Of a DNA stretch of 44,644 nt, positions 35,758-43,501 are shown piece by piece. How positions within the stretch are numbered: position 1 is the first letter of the stretch; every line of letters starts with the position of its first letter. Under the pieces are notes generated by a model. That model did no database searches. It saw only the letters and a program-made list of their open reading frames with translations, and had not been told where the DNA came from. The stretch is from an uncultured Bacteroidota bacterium. Its GTDB lineage: Bacteria > Bacteroidota > Bacteroidia > Bacteroidales > 4484-276. The stretch lies in NCBI GenBank assembly GCA_903944895.1, contig CAJATL010000041.1, positions 1 to 44,644 of the forward strand, read 5' to 3'. Both the position numbers and the translations under genes were made by a program.

Positions 35758-38700
35758 TTAGTGCCGGATTCGTTCATCACTCACTCTGTTTTGGATAGTT
35801 GGCGCAGATGAAGTTTTATCGGGCACTCGTCCCTCATTTTTTCCATTTGTAAGATAATGCAATAAGGGGTTGATGCCCGAAATTTTCACATCGGGATAGG
35901 TATCGAGGTATTGGCTGCTGTCGAATTTTTCTGATGGGTTTCTTCCTTCAACCCCGCCATAAAGGAGAAAATGCTCCACTGCATCCGTTCCCGAATCTCT
36001 TACATCGGGATTGTTTTGCAGGTAATATTCAGCATCAAAAAAGCTGCTTTGTCTGATTAATCTGATGTTTTTTGTAAACGTGGTTCTCTCTCTAAGCCGT
36101 TGAAAAAATCGTACAGGAGGAACCGATGAAAGATGTTTCGCCAGTTTATAATCAAAGCTGCTTTTTACGGTGATAAGTTCACTTCTCAAAGCTGCATCCT
36201 GACTTTGTAAGCTGTTAATCTCATTTTGACAGGAACGGTTTTTTTGATTCAGATCATCGCTTATCTGTTCCAATTCAGCTACTTTTTGAGATAACTGATT
36301 TTCAAAATCTTGATTGATTTCGGTCAGGATAATGATTATTTCAGATTTCAGTTTATCTCTTGTTTCAAATTCCTCAATTACTTCAGTTCCAATTTTGATA
36401 TAGTCGACATCTATCATTACCTCCGTAAGATTTATTGGTTCATCAAATTTGATGATAATTTGAGGATCAGAATTTAAGAAATAATAGGTTGCATTTTCAC
36501 CATCAGCAGCATTGGACGTTATTTTTGGGTTAACGAATAGTTCGCCATTACCATCGAAAAGCCTTATTCCGTTGAGTTTCACTATTGTGAAATCGTTTAT
36601 GGGGTCGAAGCGTAGCACTGTAAAAGTTTGTTCGGCAGGAAGTTTAAAATGAAAAGGAATTTCTTTAATTCCAGTCTTAACTGAATCTTGCTCACTAAAG
36701 CCTGTTTCTCCGGTTTGATAAAAAAGCTGGGCAAAATGATCCTTTTGATCAAAAACCTGCACAGAATGATCTTTTTGTTGAACAAGGCTCACCGGTTTAT
36801 TGTGTTGTAATCCCAAATGATAATGCAGAAGTATGCTCTGAAACATTCGACGATAGATATCTTCATTATTTCCTGGATTGGCAACAGGCAGTTTTTTGCT
36901 TAACAATGTTTGACTTAATGCTTTGCTCCATTGGTCCTTTACATTATTTTCTGTATAGAATATTTCTGTGCTTTGCCTGGCTTCGATTCCCATTTTAATT
37001 CTGTATTCCTGATTGCTAAACATCTGAATAATTGCACTCGCAGCAGCATTTTTATCACCTTGAGGGACTATAACTGCACCTTTGTTATCATCAAAAATAT
37101 CTAAATTCGGCAACTCATAAGCAACAGTAGGTATTCCGAAGGCCCGGCTTTCGATGAGCGCCATTGAAAAGGATTCATGGTAGGAGGTGGTTAGATAAAC
37201 TGATGACATTGCATAGAAATGCGATATGTCCTTATGGTAGCCGCATAGCACCACATTTTCGGCAAGACCTAATCTTTCTATCTCAGATCTGAGTTCATTT
37301 GTCTCAACTAAGCTTTCGCCTTTTCCAATCATAAGAAGCTTGGCTTCAGGCATTTCCTTGACTACCTCAGCAAATATTTGAATGGGGTGGAGGTATTGTT
37401 TTTCGATAGCAAAACGACCCACCCAAATAACGTTTGTCGTATCCAACTTACTTTGCCTGATACTGTTAACATCAGAGAACAATGGATTTGGAATACACAT
37501 TGTATTTATGCCAAACAATGTCCAGAATTTTAGGTCAACGGTGGTCAACACCATTACCAGATCTGCTAATTTGTAAACCTGGACTTTTTTAAAGATGCCT
37601 GAATCCCTCCAAAACATACTACTCGAAAAGCATTCGTGGCTAGATACAATTGCTGGAATGCCCATCGTTTTCGCCACCAACAAATCATAAATCAGCATTG
37701 GTGAAGAACTTGCATTGTGTATAAAAACATCAATATCATGTTTTAGGACTCCTTCCCGAAGTGCTGCAATCCTTTTGTTTGTTTCATCTGGATTGATGCC
37801 GATAGAAGTAGGCAGTACCACACGATCCATGCATTCTGGTAATGGAAAATCGCTATTGGTGGGTTCTTCGTCTGTGAAAAAAACAACGTTATAACCAAGA
37901 TCAATCCAAACAGGAATTAAAAGTGAAATTACCCTTTCCACACCTCCGTTGCGCATGCGATGGTAAAATACCCCAACTTTTTTTATCTTTACTTTCTTAA
38001 CTTGCAGTGAGGTTGAACCAAGGATTTTTTGGGCAATAATTTCTTGTTTGTCATAGTGGGTTTTTGCAAGCCAGGCTATTACTTTTTCACTATCCCAATG
38101 TGCTAATAAAATATCGAAGCCTTCTGCACATTCCGAATCCGGTAAAATATTAAACCAGTGCCACATACAATCACCCATGAATTTTTTTTCCAGGCTATCA
38201 ACAGCATCGTAGTATTTATTTGATGCATTTTGTTGATGGAGAACTTTCCGTAGCTCTGGAGCTATCCTGGATTGTTCGCAAAGTGCTCTAAGTTTTCTTA
38301 GACCATTATTCGTATCACCTCCGGTCATCCCCAACCCGTAGTAATAATTGTATAATGGATCACCTCCGATTCCCAAATAGGATTTCCCAAAGTATGATAT
38401 AATAAAGTAAGTGTAAACATCTTCAGCCATGTTGCAATAAAAATTTCCGGCACTTTGGTATGCCTTTTTGCACAAGTCAGCTTTGTAGATTTTATTCCAG
38501 ATTGACCAATTGTAAAGCGATTCGATAAAGCACGCATCTAAAATATTATCTTCTTTCAATAGTTCACGATAGGGTTTGACGAATCCGATTATTCCGCTCA
38601 AATCGGTTTTTGTTGAATTGCCAATAACCTTTGTAGGGAAATGACAGATATCAACTTTTGCCCGGGTCATTGTTTCATACAACGTATCACAGGCAATCGG

Positions 38701-38997
38701 TTCCAAAGCATCATCTCCGTCAACAAATAGTATGTATTCTCCCTTAGCAATCTGTACGCCGGATTTTCGTGCCTGTAAGATACTTTTATTTTCTGCATGT
38801 TGAATGATGATGATTCTGGAATCTTTTTCAGCATAATGATCTAATATGGATTGGCAATTATCTGAACTATAATCGTTAACACAAATAATTTCAATATCAG
38901 GAAGTGTTTGTGAAATTATGCTGTCGAGGCATTTGTGGAGATGCTCTTCGATATTGTAAATTGGTACAATAATGGAGATTTTGGGGTTTTTTATCAT
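35758..38997 (-). CDS. GT2-GT4 fusion with beta module, coiled coil and C-terminal NPDV tag
   Basis: This 1079-residue protein begins with a GT2 domain (about 5-230): ISIIVPIYNIEEHLHKCL, CVNDYSSDNCQSIL, ILFVDGDDALEP. Residues 337-700 are a GT4: VGVFYHRMRNGGVERVI, VIWVGRFAIEKQYLHPIQIF, VVLCGYHKDISHFYAM and YHESFSMALIESRAFGIPTV with the expected E-x7-E-like region. Residues 750-870 are the beta-rich module (LRFDPINDF, then TSNAADGEN and NSDPQIIIKF). Residues 875-945 are a coiled coil, and 983-1059 two NPDV repeats. The second half is a close paralogue of the GT2 protein at 39843-41540, and their coiled-coil DNA is almost identical. It probably adds two sugars. A hairpin lies just upstream. Confidence 0.92.
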   Translation of the reverse strand: MIKNPKISIIVPIYNIEEHLHKCLDSIISQTLPDIEIICVNDYSSDNCQSILDHYAEKDSRIIIIQHAENKSILQARKSGVQIAKGEYILFVDGDDALEPIACDTLYETMTRAKVDICHFPTKVIGNSTKTDLSGIIGFVKPYRELLKEDNILDACFIESLYNWSIWNKIYKADLCKKAYQSAGNFYCNMAEDVYTYFIISYFGKSYLGIGGDPLYNYYYGLGMTGGDTNNGLRKLRALCEQSRIAPELRKVLHQQNASNKYYDAVDSLEKKFMGDCMWHWFNILPDSECAEGFDILLAHWDSEKVIAWLAKTHYDKQEIIAQKILGSTSLQVKKVKIKKVGVFYHRMRNGGVERVISLLIPVWIDLGYNVVFFTDEEPTNSDFPLPECMDRVVLPTSIGINPDETNKRIAALREGVLKHDIDVFIHNASSSPMLIYDLLVAKTMGIPAIVSSHECFSSSMFWRDSGIFKKVQVYKLADLVMVLTTVDLKFWTLFGINTMCIPNPLFSDVNSIRQSKLDTTNVIWVGRFAIEKQYLHPIQIFAEVVKEMPEAKLLMIGKGESLVETNELRSEIERLGLAENVVLCGYHKDISHFYAMSSVYLTTSYHESFSMALIESRAFGIPTVAYELPNLDIFDDNKGAVIVPQGDKNAAASAIIQMFSNQEYRIKMGIEARQSTEIFYTENNVKDQWSKALSQTLLSKKLPVANPGNNEDIYRRMFQSILLHYHLGLQHNKPVSLVQQKDHSVQVFDQKDHFAQLFYQTGETGFSEQDSVKTGIKEIPFHFKLPAEQTFTVLRFDPINDFTIVKLNGIRLFDGNGELFVNPKITSNAADGENATYYFLNSDPQIIIKFDEPINLTEVMIDVDYIKIGTEVIEEFETRDKLKSEIIIILTEINQDFENQLSQKVAELEQISDDLNQKNRSCQNEINSLQSQDAALRSELITVKSSFDYKLAKHLSSVPPVRFFQRLRERTTFTKNIRLIRQSSFFDAEYYLQNNPDVRDSGTDAVEHFLLYGGVEGRNPSEKFDSSQYLDTYPDVKISGINPLLHYLTNGKNEGRVPDKTSSAPTIQNRVSDERIRH
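35821..36048 (-). repeat. NPDV tandem module, copy 4 (C-terminal)
   Basis: The two units read SFFDAEYYLQNNPDV to EGRNPSE and FDSSQYLDTYPDVKISG to GKNEGRVP. A Ser/Thr-rich tail of about 20 residues follows. It is closest to copy 5 in both protein and DNA sequence. Confidence 0.92.
36154..36290 (-). repeat. 137-bp direct repeat inside a coiled-coil coding region, copy 1
   Basis: This stretch matches 40191-40327 base for base except for three substitutions that I could see. Both encode the same coiled coil in the same frame (including VAELEQISDDLNQK and NEINSLQSQDAALRSELITV). The rest of the two genes is much less alike, so the block was recently copied or exchanged. Confidence 0.93.
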
Positions 38998-39024
38998 GAG
39001 TTGTGCATAGTCTTAGTTTTATCA

Positions 39025-39057
39025 TGATCAGAATTACAATCATTTTTATTCTGATCA
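39025..39057. other. Intergenic hairpin, 10-bp perfect stem
   Basis: TGATCAGAAT (39025-39034) and ATTCTGATCA (39048-39057) are perfect inverted copies around a 13-base loop, in the 97-base spacer upstream of the GT2-GT4 fusion gene. No run of T follows the stem on the minus strand, so it is not a typical terminator. It may be an mRNA processing or protection hairpin or an operator. Function is unknown. Confidence 0.5.
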
Positions 39058-39094
39058 ACAGCTTGTTTATTTAACAGTGTAAAGTGAGCTTTGA

Positions 39095-39874
39095 TTATCG
39101 CTGGAATAATTTTTTGATATGTTCTTGTGTTGGTGAATAACTATGTGGAATAGTTAAAATCCTGTCGACAGTGGATCTGGAATATTCAGCGCCGATAAAG
39201 TCGAACATGGCTTTTAAACCTTGATCATTGGCTACAATCTCTTCATAGGTTATTTGAAACGAATTTGAATGATTTTCACAATATTCATCAAATAATTCTT
39301 CTATTTTGTGTAAATCCGATTTTGCTTTTTCAGGATCAATATTTGCCCACCAGGCACTTTTGATAACATCCTCAATATTTCTGGTATTGAAAATAAACCC
39401 AACATTCGGAAATATCCTGACTAAAAAATCGAGGTACGAAAATAGTTTATCCGGATATTTGATATAACTGATTTCTTTGAATCCATAGCAAAAAAAATCG
39501 GGGTTGTTTACTTTGTCCGCTAACAGAATATCGCGCACCATATTTTGGATGTGTTTTAAAACTGATTCTTCATCAAGCAATGCGGCTCCATAAAAGGGAT
39601 TGTTTGGCCCGGTTTGATTGGAATTTTTTTGTTTGTTCAGGATAAGTTTTTCGTAGAACTCAAACAGATGAAATATGGCATTGTAGTTTTCCCCTTTAAT
39701 CAGGCATCCATCAATAGCGTTCAAAATGCCCTGCAATAAAGTAGAACCACTGCGGCCGTAAGTTATAATAAGAATAGAATCAAAGTTTAATTGGCGCAAA
39801 TGATTCTGTTTAAACTGTACCATGACTTCATGTTGATTTGATTCATTTTTTGGGATTTTGTTTACGCCCCTCAT
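39095..39874 (-). CDS. Sulfotransferase-family protein
   Basis: The signature SILIITYGRSGSTLLQGIL carries the GRSGST phosphosulfate-binding loop, and VGFIFNTRNIEDVIKSAWW the 3'-phosphate Arg segment, as in PAPS-dependent sulfotransferases of the Sulfotransfer_3 type. The frame reaches a TTG at 39883; the first ATG is 39874, giving 259 residues and overlapping the preceding GT2 gene by 32 bases. A second ATG at 39823 would avoid the overlap and still precede the P-loop, so the start is uncertain. The likely acceptor is a sugar hydroxyl of the locus glycan. It is followed by a spacer with a hairpin. Confidence 0.87.
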   Translation of the reverse strand: MRGVNKIPKNESNQHEVMVQFKQNHLRQLNFDSILIITYGRSGSTLLQGILNAIDGCLIKGENYNAIFHLFEFYEKLILNKQKNSNQTGPNNPFYGAALLDEESVLKHIQNMVRDILLADKVNNPDFFCYGFKEISYIKYPDKLFSYLDFLVRIFPNVGFIFNTRNIEDVIKSAWWANIDPEKAKSDLHKIEELFDEYCENHSNSFQITYEEIVANDQGLKAMFDFIGAEYSRSTVDRILTIPHSYSPTQEHIKKLFQR

Positions 39875-41540
39875 TTCTCCCAAAAAGAAGATAATGCACC
39901 ATAGGGTTGATCCCCGACGCCTTCACATCAGGATTTTGTTCCAGGTAAAATGCTGAATCGAATTTTTCTGAAGGATTTCTTCCTTCAACTCCACCATAAA
40001 GCAGAAAATGCTTCACCGCATCTATACCCGAATCTCTTACATCGGGATTATTTAACAGGTAATATTTTTCATCAAAAAGTCCGCTTTCATTGATCAATCT
40101 GATGTTTTTTGTAAACTTGGTTTTCTCTCTAATCCATCGGATAAATCTTTCCGGATTAACCAACGACAAGTGTTTTTCTATTTTGTACGAAAAGCTGCTT
40201 TTTACAGTGATAAGTTCACTTCTCAAAGCTGCATCCTGACTTTGTAAGCTGTTAATCTCATTTTGACAGGAACGGATTTTTTGATTCAGATCGTCGCTTA
40301 TCTGTTCCAATTCAGCTACTTTTTGAGCAAGCTGATCTTTGAGATTTTCGTTACCTTCGGTCAGATTAATTATTTTTTCTGCTTTAAACTTATTAATCTT
40401 TCCAATTTCCGAAAATACATCAGTCCCGGTTTTCAGATATTCGATGTCCACCTCAACCTCAGTTATTTTTATGGCTTCATCAAATCCGATGATAAACCGT
40501 GGGTCGGGATTCGAGAAATAATAGATTGCATTTTCAGCCTCATCGGCGTTGGAAGTAATTTTTGTGGTGGGAAATATTTCGCCTTCAATATCGAAAAACC
40601 TGATGTGATTAAGTTTTACAACTGCAAAATCGTTTAGGGGGTCGAGACGCAGTTGCAGAACAGCTTTTCCTTCTGGCAATTTAAAATGCAATGGGTTATT
40701 CTCAATATGATCCAGGATCGAATTTTTCTCATCAAAACCGGCATTATCAGTTTGATAATAAAGTTGGGCTGTATGTTTTTTTTGATGAATCAGGTTATCT
40801 AAAGCTTCCGATTGAACCAAATTTAGCTTCACAGGGTAATGTTGTTTCAGGTAGTAAACAAGATGGTTGTATTCGTCGGGTTTGTAGTTCTGCGACTTGT
40901 TCAACTGATGCACCCGGTAAAAAGAGAGGGGTTCACCCTCAATGAAAATAACCTTCTTTTTCAGTTTGCCCAATCGCAGCCAAAGCTCATAATCCTCCCA
41001 CCCGTGTGTTGGCATCTTGTTGTCGTAGATTCCGGCTTCGACCAGGTTTTTTTTTCGGAACATGGCCATTGCATCAATGTACGGCCCCTCAAGCAGTTGA
41101 TGATAATCAAAAGATTGGTTCGACCGACGTCCGCAGTGCTCTCCGTGAATATTGAGGAAGTCCTGAATTGGTGCATAACATGCTATTGCCTCCGGGTTTT
41201 GCTGCAAAGCAGTAAGGTGAACTGTAATACAATCCTTACGAATGTAATTATCAGAATCGAGAAAAAACAGAAATTCGCCACGGGCATAAGCAATTCCGCG
41301 ATTTCGGCTTAAAATCAGCCCCAGGTTGGTTTCGTTTCTCAAAAGTCTGAAAGGAAAACGGCTGTTTTTCATCATTTCCTCAACCACCTCCACACTGTTG
41401 TCAGTGCTTGCATCATCCACCACGATGATTTCCATTTTGTCCGTATCAAAATCAGAATCCAGCATGCTTTGCAGGCACTGCATTATGTATTGGGCATAGT
41501 TGTAGTTGGGGATTATAACTGAAATCAGAATATTATTCAT
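39843..41540 (-). CDS. GT2 glycosyltransferase with beta module, coiled coil and C-terminal NPDV tag
   Basis: This 565-residue protein has a GT2 domain (about 4-235): LISVIIPNYNYAQYIMQCL, IVVDDASTDNSVEVV, LGLILSRNRGIAYARG, FLFFLDSDNYIRKDC, and a late GWEDYELWLRLGKL with the catalytic-base type acidic residues. Residues 285-380 are the beta-rich module (LRLDPLNDF, NPDPRFIIGF), 385-450 a coiled coil, and 485-560 two NPDV repeats. Everything after the GT2 domain parallels the GT2-GT4 protein at 35758-38997. It starts 10 bases after a sulfotransferase gene and its 3' end overlaps another, so sugar addition and sulfation are encoded side by side. Confidence 0.92.
   Translation of the reverse strand: MNNILISVIIPNYNYAQYIMQCLQSMLDSDFDTDKMEIIVVDDASTDNSVEVVEEMMKNSRFPFRLLRNETNLGLILSRNRGIAYARGEFLFFLDSDNYIRKDCITVHLTALQQNPEAIACYAPIQDFLNIHGEHCGRRSNQSFDYHQLLEGPYIDAMAMFRKKNLVEAGIYDNKMPTHGWEDYELWLRLGKLKKKVIFIEGEPLSFYRVHQLNKSQNYKPDEYNHLVYYLKQHYPVKLNLVQSEALDNLIHQKKHTAQLYYQTDNAGFDEKNSILDHIENNPLHFKLPEGKAVLQLRLDPLNDFAVVKLNHIRFFDIEGEIFPTTKITSNADEAENAIYYFSNPDPRFIIGFDEAIKITEVEVDIEYLKTGTDVFSEIGKINKFKAEKIINLTEGNENLKDQLAQKVAELEQISDDLNQKIRSCQNEINSLQSQDAALRSELITVKSSFSYKIEKHLSLVNPERFIRWIREKTKFTKNIRLINESGLFDEKYYLLNNPDVRDSGIDAVKHFLLYGGVEGRNPSEKFDSAFYLEQNPDVKASGINPMVHYLLFGRNEGRKQNPKK
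39862..40085 (-). repeat. NPDV tandem module, copy 5 (C-terminal)
   Basis: The two units read GLFDEKYYLLNNPDV to EGRNPSE and FDSAFYLEQNPDVKASG to GRNEGRKQ. The second unit shares a 34-base identical stretch (39919-39952) with copy 2 at 9534-9567. Confidence 0.92.
40191..40327 (-). repeat. 137-bp direct repeat inside a coiled-coil coding region, copy 2
   Basis: This is the partner of 36154-36290, with three visible differences in 137 bases. It encodes the coiled coil between the beta module and the NPDV tag of the GT2 protein at 39843-41540. Confidence 0.93.
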
Positions 41541-41550
41541 GATATTATTT

Positions 41551-42663
41551 TCATAATGTTGAAAAGCGTTCTGTAATTCGTTTCATGATTAGTTTGATAC
41601 GAGTATAGGCACTTTTGTTATCGATAGGATATTCAAGCCTGTTTCTCGGCGCCGCAGGTTCATCTTTAAGATTGGAAATTGTTTTATTGGCTTTTTCAAG
41701 CTGTTGACGCAGGTTAAGAATTTCATTGCCTAAACTTTCAGCTACTACCTCAATTTGCCTTTTACTGAAAGTAAGTGTTTCGGGAAGTGGATCGGGTTGC
41801 CGGACATCGCACTGATATCGATGCTTTTCGGGGATTTGCAAATTCAGTTGTTCGATGGTTTCACTTAGCGACGACCAAATGGCATCCTGAACTTCCAAAG
41901 GAGGCAGGATTTTTTCAGGTATGATGTCCGGTAATTTTTCGCACAATGGATCGGAAAAAATCCGGCCCGATCTGCCAATAATTTTGTTCAGCGAAGTTTG
42001 AAAGCTTTGCTCCGACCATGTTAATGATCGGTTAATGCGGTTAACAGGCTGAACAGAAAATATTTCAACAGGAACCTCCAGCCAGTCGGCTACTTCATCT
42101 ATCAGTCTATCGGAACAATTGCTGTAGTTTCTGATGGAAAGAGAAACATTCCTGCATTTTTCCAAACATGTTATCAGATATTCAACAGAAAATACACGAT
42201 CCCACCCAATATCCGGGTGTTCGTGAAGATTAGATAAAGAAACATTGTATTCGCCTCTTCGTTTGATTCGCTGCTGCCAGGTTGAAACAGCCAAAGTAAT
42301 CGGATTCCGGATGAAAAGGAGTACCTTAATATTATCAAAACCATATTTTTCAGCTATTTCTTCAAAATAATCAATGGCATTTGACCTGATAAAATACACG
42401 AAGATATGTTCGCTGGAAAACAAGAGTGCTTCTCCTGTTTTAATTTGGTTCTGTGATAACTGGCTTTCAAAATCTTCTTTGGATTTGAATAAATTTGATG
42501 CATTGCCGGATGTAATGCGATTGGGCTGGTCAATAAACCGGTCTTCCCCGGAAGCATAAATTATCCCTTGTTGGGCCATCGAATCACGATTTAGCCTCAA
42601 ACAAGCCTGAATCCAGCTTGTTCCGGTTTTACCGTGGCCGATATGCAGAAAAAGTGTTGCCAT
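41551..42663 (-). CDS. Sulfotransferase-like protein with C-terminal coiled coil
   Basis: This 370-residue protein starts MATLFLHIGHGKTGTSWIQA, a clear sulfotransferase P-loop (HIGxxKTGTSxIQ) of the same subtype as the partial gene at 1-1264. VLLFIRNPITLAVSTWQQR gives the 3'-phosphate-binding segment (about 117-135). Residues 300-335 form a short coiled coil (ILNLRQQLEKANKTISNLKD), followed by a basic tail, an ending style shared with other locus enzymes but without an NPDV tag. It lies between another sulfotransferase and a GT2 gene. PAPS is the expected donor; no PAPS synthesis gene is in the window. Confidence 0.85.
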   Translation of the reverse strand: MATLFLHIGHGKTGTSWIQACLRLNRDSMAQQGIIYASGEDRFIDQPNRITSGNASNLFKSKEDFESQLSQNQIKTGEALLFSSEHIFVYFIRSNAIDYFEEIAEKYGFDNIKVLLFIRNPITLAVSTWQQRIKRRGEYNVSLSNLHEHPDIGWDRVFSVEYLITCLEKCRNVSLSIRNYSNCSDRLIDEVADWLEVPVEIFSVQPVNRINRSLTWSEQSFQTSLNKIIGRSGRIFSDPLCEKLPDIIPEKILPPLEVQDAIWSSLSETIEQLNLQIPEKHRYQCDVRQPDPLPETLTFSKRQIEVVAESLGNEILNLRQQLEKANKTISNLKDEPAAPRNRLEYPIDNKSAYTRIKLIMKRITERFSTL

Positions 42664-42701
42664 TTATAATGTGCTAAAATGAGTAAAAAATCCTATCTTT
42701 T

Positions 42702-43481
42702 TCAAAAAACATCATGATATGATTTTATCTCAGGAAAGAAAATTGTCATTATTTCTCCACAGTGTTGTTTTATTTTATAGTCAAGGTATTCAGCGTTTAG
42801 TTGATCCAGGATATTGAGTTTTTTTTCGGATGGAAATACGTGGCAATTTGCAATAAGTTTTGACCCGTTTTTTAATCCGGCAAAACGGGCGAGATTATCA
42901 AGATTTTGTGCTATCTGATCGGTGCGTACAATCAATAATCTTTCTTTTGGAATAGTTTCAATTACTTTCATATTATGTTCATTCCAGTTGGAAAGGTAGC
43001 CATCGAGTGTGTAAAGCGAATGTTCCTTTAATGCTTGTTCCTCCTCTGGATGAGTATAAAAATCTGGACGGAATCTCAACTCTCTCAATTTATGCCAGTT
43101 AGGTGAGCAATTTCGTGTTAATTGATGATTGAAAAAGGAATCAAGCGAGGTATAGGGGTTCCGGATGGTTAAGATGTACTTTGATTTTGGAAAAATAGTA
43201 ACCAATAATTCAAGAAACAAATAGTTAACAGCAGACGAATTTACTTCGAGCCAAAGTCTTTTATCCTGTTGAATAATAAAATCAATGATTGCCTTATCGT
43301 CAAGGTATCCTGATTTCCATTTCAAATATAATCCAAGCATGATTTCGGTTTCCGGTTCATGAGCTGTCCTGAATTGTTTTCCCCAAATTTCGGCCAGCGT
43401 ATGCGTGCCTGACTTCCCGGTACCCACACAAAAAATCTGTGTTTTTCGCGGGTGCATCATCCTAAACAATAGACTTTTCAT
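42702..43481 (-). CDS. Sulfotransferase-family protein
   Basis: The N-terminus includes IFCVGTGKSGTHTLAEIWG, the phosphosulfate-binding loop (GTGKSGT), and YILTIRNPYTSLDSFFNHQ the second PAPS-contact segment, both in normal spacing for a compact sulfotransferase. The frame reaches a GTG at 43490, but the ATG at 43481 is preferred, giving 259 residues. The gene lies 20 bases after the pyruvyl-transferase-like gene and 38 bases before the next sulfotransferase. Three enzymes of this superfamily cluster at 39095-43481, and each is different in sequence, so they probably sulfate different positions. Confidence 0.87.
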   Translation of the reverse strand: MKSLLFRMMHPRKTQIFCVGTGKSGTHTLAEIWGKQFRTAHEPETEIMLGLYLKWKSGYLDDKAIIDFIIQQDKRLWLEVNSSAVNYLFLELLVTIFPKSKYILTIRNPYTSLDSFFNHQLTRNCSPNWHKLRELRFRPDFYTHPEEEQALKEHSLYTLDGYLSNWNEHNMKVIETIPKERLLIVRTDQIAQNLDNLARFAGLKNGSKLIANCHVFPSEKKLNILDQLNAEYLDYKIKQHCGEIMTIFFPEIKSYHDVF

Positions 43482-43501
43482 AGCTATCACTTTTATTTGT
43501 G

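Noticed and set aside
40839-41312. Plus-strand 157-residue open frame, the longest on that strand
   Set aside because: It is antisense to the GT2 catalytic domain of 39843-41540, with odd composition and no neighbours in its direction.
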